Shown in pieces: positions 1 through 11,271 of a stretch of 64,000 nt of DNA. Origin of the DNA: Antedon mediterranea (lineage: Eukaryota; Echinodermata; Crinoidea; Comatulida; Antedonidae); assembly GCF_964355755.1 (NCBI RefSeq), contig NC_092672.1, forward strand, positions 35,212,501 to 35,276,500. Direction: 5' to 3'. The position numbers were made by a program, and so were the translations under genes. Every line of letters begins with the position of its first letter. Position 1 is the first letter of the stretch. Below the pieces are notes generated by a model. It was not told where the DNA came from, searched no databases, and saw nothing but the letters and a program-made list of their open reading frames with translations.

Positions 1-357
1 ATCATACATATTATAATCATAATCATACATAATACGTTTAGGCAGATCTAGTTCTAGAGCATTTCTTGTTCTGTAACTGACACAGAATGTTTTTCAAACA
101 CATTTTTCCCATGTACAGTACCATTTTATACGTACACTGGCCAAATATATGTATTACGGTGTGCCTGCTTTATAATTTACTCGTTTCTAGCAAAATGTAA
201 GTAAATCACTATATGTGCTTAAACGCCCCTTTTAGATATGAGTGAACTTGTACGGAAAAACTTTTTATTGGCGGTTATTGCCCTAAGCAATATTGAGATG
301 ACTTTTAAAATAATTTACGAATTTACGCTTTTTCCGACAGAAGTAAGCACTCCTTTG

Positions 358-3300
358 ATGAAGAGACTTGTTGTAAATGGTGATGACTTTGGCTACAGTG
401 TACAGAGAAACAAAGGTCTTGTAGAGTGTTACAAGAACCGGTCAATCAGCAGCACGTCACTATTAATAAACGGCGTTGCTGTGGATGATGCGGTGCATTA
501 TATTAAACAGCTTGCTATTCCTACAGGTTTGTGTAATTTATGCGTGCTTAACTTGCACGCTTTATTATAATGATTTATTCAAAATAAACTACAACACAGA
601 CAAGACAGTTTAGTTAAGTTCACAATCTTGACAGCGTATTCCAAACTTAATTACATTCAACCACAGTGCACGTCGTGTGCTAATAACAACCAATAAAATG
701 CAAATATACTACATCATTTCCGCCCTTGCAATTTCAATGGATTGCCCCTTTTTATATTTAGTTTGTACTCCTTTACACTAGTCCAACATTTGACATAGTA
801 AAACACAACCAGTTTACAGTTTTGGGAAAGTTGATTTTTTGGTTTAACTTGGATCTTGAAGTTGGAAAACAATGTGTTTGCAATTGAATATGATCCGATG
901 ATTGGTACCATCTGATAATCGATAGTATCAGATAATCGATAGCATCAGGTAATCGATACCATCAGATAATATAATGTCAGAAAATCAATACCATCAGATA
1001 ATCGATAGTATCAGATAATCGATACCATCAGATAATCAATAGTATCAGATAATCGATACCGTCCGATAATCGATAGCATCAGGTAATCGATACTATCAGA
1101 TAATCGAATGTCAGATAATCAATACCATCAGATAATCGATAGTATCAGATAATTGATACCATCAGATAATCAATAGTATCAGATAATCAATACCATCAGA
1201 TAATCGATACCATCAGATAATCAATACCATCCAATTAATAATGAAAACTGTGTGTAGTTGGTCGCTTTCAAACTAGCATAGGTGTTTAGCACCTGTTTGG
1301 TCTTTCCATGCATCCTTTTAAATTGTTTTGTCTTCTTTGTAATGTATATGGCAGAAATTGAATAAATAAATAAATAAAAAATAATCAATAGCATCCGATA
1401 ATCAATACTATCAGATAATCAATATCATCAGATAGTCGATACCATCAGATAATCGATAGTATCAGATATTTGCTTTAATGGTTTTTGTTTATTTTAATTG
1501 TTGTTTAGGCTTGCATCTCAACTTAACTGAAGGGCATCCGGTGGGGAAGCAATGCGATTCTTTGATGGACGAAAACAAAGCATTTCTTGGAAAACATGGA
1601 TTTCGAGATGCTCTGCAAAAGCAACAAATAAACTTTCTTGATATATGTATGTACTAGCAAAGATTTTCAAACTTAGTTTTTAAACAATTCCAGTAAAATT
1701 CCTGTAATTTAGATTTAACCACTTTTTATTCCCAGTTTTAATATTTTGTTCTCCTTGATATGTTAAAGTTATCATTGAAACAACTATTTATTTTGTAGAT
1801 GCAGAGATAGTTGCTCAGGTAAAGTTGTTCATTACAAAATGTGAACAAAAACCTACTCATATAGATGGACACCAACATGTGCATATTCTCCCAGGTAATT
1901 GTTATGAATAAATGAATATTGATATATATTTGTGAATAAATTAGTACTAATTATTATTATTAATATAATATGGATAAAATCAATTTAGAATATCATTAAG
2001 AAACTGTAAAATACTGAATTGCTCTTTAATGTAAATTATGTTATTTCATAATGTCAAATATATCATTATTTTCCATAAAAATATTAAAAAGAACATTTAT
2101 TAAGATGGAGGACGTACAACAAAAGGCAAAGCCTGAAAAAAATGTTTTATTTATTACACCACCATATGTATGGAATTTATTCTGTTTGATGTGCAAATAA
2201 TTCAGTTAAATAATCGCTTAACTATGCTAAAGCTCTGTCTACACTATCAAACTTTTTGTGACAAAACAATGTGATGTGCTCATATATGGTAGTGATATGC
2301 TCAAATATGGTAGTGATATGACATCATCATGTCCATATATGGGCACATCATATTCTTTTGTCACAAAGTTTTATAGTGTAGACAGAGCTTAAAACATTCA
2401 GTTGTATATACAGTATAGTAAACATATTCACACATTTATTTCTTAATCAATATCAGTCAATATCAGTCAATATCAATCATTTTTCTTCAGGTGTGCGAGA
2501 GGTGTTTAGCACAGTACTACAAGAATATGGTATCGCATGGACTAGGTTACCAATTGAACTGGACTTGGACAAATGCACCTGGCTCAGCTCGCAAACGCTT
2601 AAGACGTTCTTGAAAGGTGTCGTAGATGATGCTGTATCATCTAGAGATGTGTTTGTTAAACATAACATTAAGTAAGTTTACTGCTGATAGGATTAAATAG
2701 TAAATGGTCTACACAAAATTATTTATTTATTTTTTTTTTTTTGTCTTTATATTTACAATTTGAAAGATTTAAGCGAGGTTCCCATAATGCAATGCAAGGA
2801 TGTTAAGCGCTTAAGTTGATCGTTGCGTTGTGTTGTGTCCTAGTGGGAACCATTCTTAACATCACATAATTAAATTGTTTATATTTAATGTTAGATTAGG
2901 AGGTTTAATCTGCGGCCTGTAAATAAGGTAGGATGTGTTATATTTACACACTTTTACATTAAAGTTATCTGCTTACAAAATCAACATTAATAAAATTTGA
3001 TGTGTATATAATGAACAATAACTATATTTAGAATGTTATTGATTACATTTTGCATGTGTGTTGTACAGATTTACGAATGGCTATGCTGGACTAAGCACAA
3101 TGGGGAAAGCATTGACAACAGACAGTATTATGCAATCTTTGAAGAACATCACAAAACACAACCCAGAAGCTTGTACATTTGAGTACATGGTTCATCCTGG
3201 CTACCTCACAAAAGATGTCGGAGGCTGCGGTTGCGGTCCGGATGGTTTCTCAAGGTCACCGGCGCGGTACCACGAGATTCAGGTTTTGAATGATCCCGAA

Positions 3301-3393
3301 TTGAAGCAGCGTCTGCGTCAGTGCGGATTTGAGCTAGCATCTTATAAAGATCTAGATACTGGTGCTATTGCTAATGGTATTTGTGGTCATTGA
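358..3393 (+). CDS. YDJC: YdjC-type carbohydrate deacetylase, 5 exons
   Basis: Exons 358-526, 1509-1646, 1799-1894, 2491-2671 and 3069-3393 join in phase to about 302 residues (human YDJC is about 320). YdjC proteins are metal-dependent deacetylases thought to remove acetyl groups from oligosaccharides. Seen here: DDFGY at residues 9-13 (metal/catalytic aspartates), DGHQHVH at the end of exon 3, TRLP in exon 4, and MVHPGY plus GGCGCGPD in exon 5, in the family order. All joins use GT/AG sites. I chose the ATG at 358 because it directly precedes the conserved RLVVNGDDFGY start. The open frame continues upstream to 238, but an acceptor-like CAG ends at 340, so the part before 341 is probably intron or 5' UTR. 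Intron 1 carries a 17-bp minisatellite and intron 3 a MITE. The family assignment is strong; the substrate is not shown by the sequence. Confidence 0.9.
904..1470. repeat. 17-bp minisatellite, interrupted by a retroelement tail
   Basis: Degenerate tandem copies of a 17-bp unit (GATAATCGATACCATCA and variants with AGTATCA) run from about 904 to 1230 and resume at about 1380-1470, inside YDJC intron 1. The interruption, about 1225-1380, ends in repeated AAATA and looks like the 3' tail of a non-LTR element inserted into the array. Confidence 0.85.
1225..1380 (+). mobile_element. Probable non-LTR retroelement 3' tail
   Basis: Non-repetitive sequence splitting the 17-bp minisatellite. It ends in a short AAATAAAT-type tail, as LINE/SINE 3' ends do. 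No coding part remains, so the family is not assignable by eye. Confidence 0.45.
2229..2392 (+). mobile_element. MITE family 1, copy 1
   Basis: Type copy for the window. It is about 160 bp with terminal inverted repeats AAGCTCTGTCTACACTATCA / TGATAGTGTAGACAGAGCTT. The interior carries tandem modules of the form CAAATATGGTAGTGATATG, then ACATCATCATGTCCATATAT. The whole element can fold into a long hairpin. Flanks in several copies suggest a TA or TTA target duplication. There is no coding capacity. It lies in YDJC intron 3. Confidence 0.85.
2770..2856. mobile_element. Short TIR element (GTGGGAACC family)
   Basis: Ends AAGCGAGGTTCCCAT / CTAGTGGGAACCATTCTT are imperfect inverted repeats around a GTTGCGTTGTG core. 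Matching ends occur at 44979-45191 and 46200-47340. Lies in YDJC intron 4. Confidence 0.55.
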
Positions 3394-6300
3394 TGATATT
3401 AGGGGTGGAAGGAAAAAACAGGGAGGAGCTTTATTGCTTTGCAGAGCCGAAATTGTTACGACGGCCATCACCCTGTCACCCCCTCACCCCATACACAGCT
3501 CATCATACTTGTATTATATTAATACTGTTATTTTATTCAAAACAACTGACTCTTTTTAACCTCTCACTACGGCCCTGCTATGCATGAGTGCTATGCATTT
3601 ACTACTTTTTTCTCAGGGTAAAGCTATCAAACTGTTTCACAGAACGGACGATGGCGTCGTTCCGTTCCGTAAAACGGACAACTGATAAAAAGATGTGTGT
3701 TTCTTTCAATTCATCATAAAACGATAACAATATATAGATATATAGATATATATTATATCAATATTTCATCAATATATTTTATGGTACGTATTATTTAAAA
3801 GAGTTATACTGTATTTATTTAAGAAATGATAAGTTTTAGCACCTTATATGATTTGATTACCTGTCTGAAATAGAGGGCGCCTGACTAGTAATTACACAAA
3901 ACGATGACCGTGTTATCCGCTGCGTTAGTTTAGATGAATATTTTATTTTTAAATTACATATACTAGACATTATAAGGTATTTTTAAAATGGCAGATATTT
4001 TAGATTAAGTCATAAATAATATATATCAGTTGGCCTTTTAAAAGTTTATTTTTAAAATTGTAAAGTTATATTTTCAGATCAAAGTGTATTTTGGTATAAC
4101 TCATGCTGTTGTATAGTACTGTAGTAGGCCTATAACGGTTATAAATATATGTTTTTTCGTTTTTTTCTCATCGTTTGGACCAGGGAAGAGTTACTCTTCC
4201 CCCTGCTTGTTGGACAATCTAACCATACTTTGGACACTCTATACTTTCAATAATAGCGCTAATCTCGCATCAACGGAAATATTTAATTTTCACAGACTAA
4301 CGTTTTGCAATACTTGCCACATCCTAATAACGAATTATTTTCATCATTTTCTGAAATATTATAATTAGGTAAATAAAATAATTTATCATAATTATGTCCC
4401 TTGGTGTTTAATTTGTATTCGCTGACTGTCTTCTCGTTCTGGGATGATTATCTTTGTATTAGAAAAAGACTAAAACCATGGAGACTCCATGCTAAAACCT
4501 CATATGATTTAATCTATATCTCCATGATTTAATTGTATAATATTGAGCTAGCTATAATTAGACTTCCATGATTGTATCATTGTGAATCCTATTTTAGAAG
4601 AAATGGGTATAATACGATTAAAGTTGAATATGATTGGGAAAATGTCCTTTACACGCATGAGAGAACGGATGTATTCATTTTAATTCCGTCTTCGACGACA
4701 ATATTACGCTTTGCTCATTAACTTGTAATCTGCAATTGTCGCCTTTACGCGCGCAAGATCGATATTGTTTGGTCTGTATTTATGTTATATGCATGGTTTT
4801 TTAACCACTACGTTCATCATTCATTCATTAATATTACATGATTCATACAATTTAATCGAAACTATATTTTTGCAAAATTCTACTTCTCTTTTTTCAGATT
4901 CGATTTATTAAGTCATTCATGCATAATAGTACAATGATAATTGTTTTCTTGGCAGAAAAACACAAACAAAACAATACACACATAATATTTACATTCGTGA
5001 TCAACATGGAACTAACAACAACAACTGATCAAGCAATAAATTAAAATACAAAAGACCAATGACCAGTCTAAATAGCGCTAGGTTTTTTGTTTTAACTGGA
5101 ATTGTCAATCTTCTAGATCTGGTAACTACTATTACAGTACTAACTTATTTTTGAGAATATGAGATTCATCAGCACTAAAATAGGCCTACTATTTCATTTA
5201 GATATCATTTCATCATAACACATTGTGTGATATCTTTAATCTCAATACCACAGTAATTTTGCTTGCATTTTTTTGTCGCCGATATTTAGTCGCCTTTATT
5301 CATATTCTTGTAGGCCTAAATTCGCTCCGTGACTCAACGATGTTAATAGATATTGATAGGCCTATAGAAGGCATGATACATGACCAAAAAAGGCATTTAA
5401 ATGCATCTTGTTTTAATTTTTTTCATCATTACTATAATACCAACGTATCAAATCGATTTTGAAATGGTAGGTTGGGACAATTTGAGTCATTGAAATAATA
5501 TGAAGATCTGGTTTGGGAATGTCGAAACGGGTGTTAAAACCTTGATTAAAGGACCTTTCACACCTGCTCCGGCACGGTTCCGGTCCGGCGACGGCAAATC
5601 CAATCGAACGTCAATGTTTCGTTTTTACGCGGCTACGCGCATATCGATTGGTGCTTGGCCGCGTGGAGCGTCGTGAAAACGAAACATTGGCGTTCGATTC
5701 GCCGGACCGGCGGAACAGGTGTGAAAGGCCCTTTAAGAATTTACTTGTTTCAATACGCTCGGAAATAGGCGCGCGCCTGAGAGAGGGTCCAACGCGAAGA
5801 AACATGATTTCGCGAAGCTATGCGCCGGCCACAACCTAATTGTGACTGTCGCCGTGTCCCGGATGTCATCCACTTAAAGTTGTCGGAGATGATCCAAGTA
5901 TAATTAATTAATGGCCATGTTTTTTATAAAATAATACCTATATGACCTTGTTAAATTTGAAGAAACCCGACCCTAAAATCCGGACAAAATGGAAAATGCT
6001 TGTCTTTGCACAATCCGAACTCCCGATTACATTCGAACGATTCGCGCGATTTTGCACTATTTACACTTATGACGTCCTATAGTCCTTTGCCCAGGTATAT
6101 ATATTTGTAGGCTTGTTTGTTTTTGTGCACATCAATATGTGTACAGTATTTTAATATTCAGACCTATATGTTTTCATAGTCAATTGAGTCACGCATTAGT
6201 AGTAGCCTACAAAGTGGAATAAATTATAATAATAGATCGTTTAAATAATATCATCGCGGCCAATTTCACAGCCTATCCGAATAATTAAACTAGCTACAGC

Positions 6301-6700
6301 TAGTATCAGTATTTAAAACAAACAAAACGCCGTCAACTCCCCCAGTCTTAATTAATTAGTAGACCTAATATTCATTACAAATTACAAAACTATTCCTAAT
6401 AATTATACTATTTATCATTTTCCGTGCTTTTGAGCCTATTTGCGCGCGTTGGCAGATCAGCGCTTTTTTGAAGATGGTTGATTTGGTGTTTATTGAATGG
6501 GCGTCGGCTTCAACCCAATCAAAACGTTTTTATCTAAAAAAAATAATTTTTTTCGTTAACGGTAACCCGATACATGATCTCAACCATGTACCATCATTCT
6601 AAAAAGATAATTATTTCGTTATAAGCTACGGTAACGCGATACATTTCAACCAATCAAAATGTAGAGGACGGAGCTATAAAATTATAATTTTATGCTCGAT
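3394..6700. other. YDJC 3' UTR and intergenic DNA
   Basis: AT-rich sequence with no supportable exon. Candidate polyadenylation hexamers lie near 4371. One GC-richer inverted-repeat element sits at 5547-5735. Several CCAAT motifs begin near 6510 and lead into the LC8 promoter. Confidence 0.6.
5547..5735. mobile_element. GC-rich TIR element, about 190 bp
   Basis: Ends TTAAAGGACCTTTCACACCT and AGGTGTGAAAGGCCCTTTAA are near-perfect inverted repeats. The interior is also largely self-complementary (GAACGTCAATGTTTCG against CGAAACATTGGCGTTC). It is much more CpG-rich than its surroundings. No coding sequence. Confidence 0.75.
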
Positions 6701-6966
6701 ATGATAATGGAGTTATTGTTTATGCTGCGGTAGAATGTCCTGTTCTTAACCAATCGAGTTTAAGAATAGAACTAAAACAACCAATCGAAAAGGATTGAAT
6801 GAGTTACCATGGAACGATACGCTACCTCTGTCGAATAAAACGAGAAGCGGTGAAGCTGAAAGCGGTAACCGAAAAACTTCAGAAGGCGAACGCACCTTTT
6901 GTTACTGCTGTTCAGACGAGTAGTTTCCTAAACCTAGCATTTTTGTTATTTTGAAATCAATATCTG
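6700..6966 (+). promoter_or_regulatory. LC8 copy 1 promoter and non-coding first exon
   Basis: This block recurs upstream of the second LC8 gene at about 8985-9253. Both contain two CCAAT-like boxes (AACCAATCGA in copy 1), then GTTACCATGGAACGATACGC, then a conserved 5' UTR ending in a GT donor (TATCTG|GTAAGT, exon end 6966). A further CCAAT motif lies upstream near 6645. The short ATG in the leader (GTTACCATGG) is conserved in both copies. The transcription start is inferred. Confidence 0.65.
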
Positions 6967-7393
6967 GTAAGTAAAGGTTTTTATTTTGTATAGGTCTAGT
7001 AGTAATGTAATTAAACAGGGTGAGATGATTAATTATGTTTCGTAACGATTAATTGATAAATAAATTATCATAAATTAAAATTGTCGTGACCAGCCAAGCG
7101 TTAAAAAAGACAAAAGTAACACCTTTTTCGTGGGATTTCCTGAACACCACCATCATGTTATCAATTTTTTCCTAAAATTAAAATATTCATAGGGTAGCAT
7201 AGGCCTAGGGGCCTAGAATAAAATAGTCGCCTCAATCACTGCTGTCTGACGCTAAGTGACGTGTAGATAGCTATAAGGCCTGTGTTTTTATGATTTTTAT
7301 TTATTTATTTTTAAAGAGCCCCTCCCTCAGAGCAGGAGTTACAATTATTAATTTATTAATATGATTGGCTTTTTTTTCCAGATATCTATCACT

Positions 7394-7663
7394 ATGACTG
7401 AGAGAAAAGCTGTAGTAAAAAATGCTGATATGGCAGAAGAAATGCAGCAGGATGCTGTAGACTGCGCTACTCAGGCTATGGAAAAGTTTAACATTGAGAA
7501 GGATATTGCCGCTTATATCAAGAAAGAGTTCGACAAAAAATACAACCCAACATGGCATTGCATTGTGGGAAGGAACTTTGGTAGCTACGTGACTCATGAA
7601 ACGAAGCATTTCATCTACTTTTATCTTGGTCAGGTTGCCGTCTTACTTTTCAAATCCGGATAA
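7394..7663 (+). CDS. DYNLL1/2-like: LC8 dynein light chain, copy 1
   Basis: One coding exon of 89 residues, the exact LC8 length. LC8 is a homodimeric hub protein that binds short TQT-type motifs in dynein intermediate chain and many other partners. The conserved core [19 protein letters not shown] and the C-terminus LLFKSG are present, including His55 and Ser88, known control points of dimerisation. The exon starts just after an acceptor (AG at 7380-7381), so the 5' UTR is spliced from the exon ending at 6966. The protein differs from copy 2 only at residue 41, Tyr here and His there; human LC8 has His. Nucleotide identity to copy 2 across the coding region is almost complete, indicating recent tandem duplication or gene conversion. 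Confidence 0.97.
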   Translation: MTERKAVVKNADMAEEMQQDAVDCATQAMEKFNIEKDIAAYIKKEFDKKYNPTWHCIVGRNFGSYVTHETKHFIYFYLGQVAVLLFKSG

Positions 7664-8984
7664 AAAAAATATTACCTGATTTGAGAGTTTAATGGACTAT
7701 GGACCAATGTAGCATTATGCTGGACAATTTTATCTGAACAACACCCACAAAGATGGACAAAAGTGACCCACAGAGATGGACAAAGTGTGCCCCAAGAAAT
7801 ATTATTGTTAGTTACACCAGATCAAACAAGATGCAATTTGCATCTCAATGTTGAAGACTTTACAGACTGACTATATATTTTGGTTTATTCAGAAAGATTT
7901 ATATATCTCTCTGGTGTATTATTGTTCATTTACATTCCCTGCAAATTATTACTACCTGTATTGAGAATTAAGGTTGTCCGCGTAAACGCAATATGCATAC
8001 GTTAAAACAAGAATACAGTTTATTATACTATCCTATGACCACCTAAATAAGTAAATTCTTAAGTATACTGCTTTTTGTGTAATATTTATAATAGTTTTTC
8101 ATTAATACAGTGTGCACTTCTTTGGGTGGATGAGCTGATAAAAAAAAATATCCTAATTTAAAAATGTAGGTGGCCACATTATGATGACGTTGCTATCAGA
8201 CATTTTACGTCAATTCATTATATATCTCAACTCATCAGCATATAATAATTTGAAAATTAGGGAGCATAATAGAAGAACGATCGTTTTAGTATGTAGTAGT
8301 GCACGCAAAAACTCAGTATTGAAAATACTCAAAACATGAAACATGCGATAAAATGATTCTAAATTGGTTTTGAGCATTTATTACTTTGATTATAAAGCAA
8401 ATTATGTCAAGTTTCATCGAACTTTTACCTTTCTTAAAATCATGTAACCAAGTTACATCATCGATGTTCTGTTTATTCAAGTTTTAGAGAAATACGACAT
8501 CGAAGGGCACCACCAAGTGCGCGGACAACAAAATAAATATTAACAAAATAAATTATATTTTGTATGGCTTCAGTTTTTATTTATACTATATATACAGTAT
8601 TTAAAAAAGTATATTGATATTATGATTATGCTTCATTATGGTCTCAGCTTATCTTTTCACTGATAATAATAGCCTACTGATCTGTTTGTGCTTGGTGTGT
8701 TTAAGTTTCTCATCCCAGTTTTGGTCATTTTTCCCCCGATTTTTCCCCGAAAATATGCAAACCACCAGATTTTACAAAGGGTTTTTGTTGAATGTGTTTC
8801 CATACCAAAAACTCCTATTAAAAAAGTTAAACAAGAAATATTTCTTAGTACATATCGATCGGTTCTGCATGCTGAATTTAAGCGTATTGGAAGATCTTTG
8901 GTGGTTACGCACCAACGTTTAGTACTGAGGGCGCTGTACCACTTGTATGTATGGTGTTGCCAATGGTTATCGTCGCGGATTAGT

Positions 8985-9253
8985 TATATGCTGCGGTAGA
9001 ATGTACTGATTTTAACCAATCGAATTTAAGAATAGACATGTATTAACCAATTGACAATGATTAAATGAGTTACCATGGAACGATACGCTACACCTCTGTC
9101 GAATAAAAACGGGAAGCCGAGGCTGAGCGGTAACCGACAAACTTCAGAAGGGGAACGCACCGTTGCTGCTGTACACACACACAGACTAGCCTAGTACTTT
9201 ATAAATTATATTGGCCCAGCCTAGCATTTCTTTTATTTTGAAATAAATATCTG
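8985..9253 (+). promoter_or_regulatory. LC8 copy 2 promoter and non-coding first exon
   Basis: Duplicate of 6700-6966. It keeps ATGCTGCGGTAGAATGT, a CCAAT box (AACCAATCGA), the GTTACCATGGAACGATACGC block and the donor ATCTG|GTGAGT (exon end 9253). The second CCAAT-like box has drifted to AACCAATTGA. It has diverged more than the coding exon. Confidence 0.65.
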
Positions 9254-9653
9254 GTGAGTAAAGGTTATTTGTATAATTATTTGTTATAATAATGTTATTA
9301 TTAAACAGGGTGAGATGATTGATGCGGGGATTGATGATGTCTAAAATGAATAAATTAAAACAAATATTCTCACCGGACCGCCCTAAATTAAAAACCAATC
9401 CAGCCAGACCCAGCCAGTGCCCCTCCCCTTTTATTTGAGAGAGAGAGAGGCGACTGGAGCTAGCAACCTTTATCTGACAGTTTGTACATTATTAGGCTTA
9501 AGTTAACTGTTGGGGCCTAATCTAGGCCTAGCTAGGCCTAGGAGTAAGACTCGAGGTCTTTTTAACAAATATTTATTTGCCTAACCAGTGGGCCAATATT
9601 ATTTATTAACATTTTTTTAATTAACTTTATTTTTTCAGATATCTACTATCACT

Positions 9654-9923
9654 ATGACTGAGAGAAAAGCTGTAGTAAAAAATGCTGATATGGCAGAAGA
9701 AATGCAGCAGGATGCTGTAGACTGCGCTACTCAGGCTATGGAAAAGTTTAACATTGAGAAGGATATTGCCGCTCATATCAAGAAAGAGTTCGACAAAAAA
9801 TACAACCCAACATGGCATTGCATTGTGGGAAGGAACTTTGGTAGCTACGTGACTCATGAAACAAAGCATTTCATCTACTTTTATCTTGGTCAGGTTGCCG
9901 TCTTACTTTTCAAATCTGGATAA
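9654..9923 (+). CDS. DYNLL1/2-like: LC8 dynein light chain, copy 2
   Basis: Single 89-residue coding exon preceded by an acceptor (TTTTTTCAG, about 9638). Identical to copy 1 except His41, the residue also found in human LC8; the other differences I see are silent. All LC8 hallmarks are present ([26 protein letters not shown]). It lies about 2.26 kb downstream of copy 1 in the same orientation, with its own promoter and leader exon. A polyadenylation signal AATAAA lies near 10138. Both copies look intact, so there is no reason to call either a pseudogene. Confidence 0.97.
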   Translation: MTERKAVVKNADMAEEMQQDAVDCATQAMEKFNIEKDIAAHIKKEFDKKYNPTWHCIVGRNFGSYVTHETKHFIYFYLGQVAVLLFKSG

Positions 9924-10355
9924 AAACAAAGACTTGATTTGAGAGGTTATGAACTATGGACCAATGCAACATTATGCTGGACATTTTATCTGAACAAAGA
10001 ATAAGTGGCCAAAGTAGTATAATTGGTGTGACAGTGGATTAAGATGCAATATTTGCATCTTAATGTTGATGAACAAAACGACTATTTTATTTTGGTTTAT
10101 TATTTCATTTGTGCATTCCCTGCAAATTTTATTAGAAAATAAACTATGAAAAACTTATTTTTTGTTGCATCTGTGTTTCTTTTGAATGTCTATTGTGAGT
10201 GTAGTGAAATAGTCAACACAAGCACCGACCTTTTTATGAGGCATTGATTGATCGTTTCTGAAATCGATAGTTTTTTTCATCATCAGTTGTTTCTTGAAAA
10301 GAAAAACCCACACCGCTGCAAGAGCAACGAATTCCTTGTCAAAACTTCATTCTCT

Positions 10356-10509
10356 AAAGCTCTGCTTACACTATCAAACTAGTTTGACAACAAAATGTAA
10401 TGTGCCCAAATATGGTAGTGATATGCTTAAATGGTAGTGATATCATATGACATCTTCATGTCCATATATAGGCATGTCACATAAAGTTTGATAGTGTAGA
10501 CCTAGCTTA
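10356..10509 (+). mobile_element. MITE family 1, copy 2
   Basis: TAAAGCTCTGCTTACACTAT at the left end, GATAGTGTAGACCTAGCTTA at the right, with the CCAAATATGGTAGTGATATG module inside. Intergenic, between LC8 copy 2 and SRSF copy A. Confidence 0.85.
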
Positions 10510-11271
10510 ACACCTTATAATATAGTGTATTGCAATTTCTCGTAAATTTGTAATTATTTTATACAGTATTATAATTTATTTATTCAAATTTCTACCAATA
10601 ACAAACCAAACAAATTTGTGAGGCAAGGAATGACCAAACATGTGCTGGACACCCAAAACAGACAAATAAAAACAATTTAATTACGAATTCAATTGAAAGT
10701 CAACTGTTCACCAACAAATACATAGAGATTACCATAACATACAATGAGAGAAATACACACAAACAAACTTTCTTAATAGCCACGCCATTTAAAATTAATG
10801 AATACATGTATAACAAGCTCTTTCAATTGTTACTCTATGTTATACTACTACAGTACTATTTTATAACTATATTTTTTTAATCTTTCTAAAATATTCATTC
10901 TTATTAATATATTTATTATTATTTACGGTAGTTATATTGCCTTATTATCAAATCTAAAAGTTAAAAAAAAATCTAAAATAAAACTTTAAAAAAACATTTT
11001 ACAGTATTATATAATATAAAAACTATTTTGCCGCGCCTTCTTGGTCCCCGCCCATTTTTTCTTTACCACACACAACGCCCCCTTTTTATTAATCACTATT
11101 CAACGATAGAGGGCGTTAAACCGATGCGCTGTTTCATTCTTTTTTTTGCGTATCAAATTCTTTCTTTACACGCTTTGGCCGTTGTACAGTACCAGCACAA
11201 TTTGGGAGGTCGTAAAATTCCGAAATTGTAACAAAATTCGGTTGAATTTAAGAATTTAAATTACACTAAAT

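Noticed and set aside
8638-8999. Two overlapping open frames between the LC8 copies
   Set aside because: AT-rich, no family similarity, no splice signals, and they run into the duplicated LC8 promoter block.
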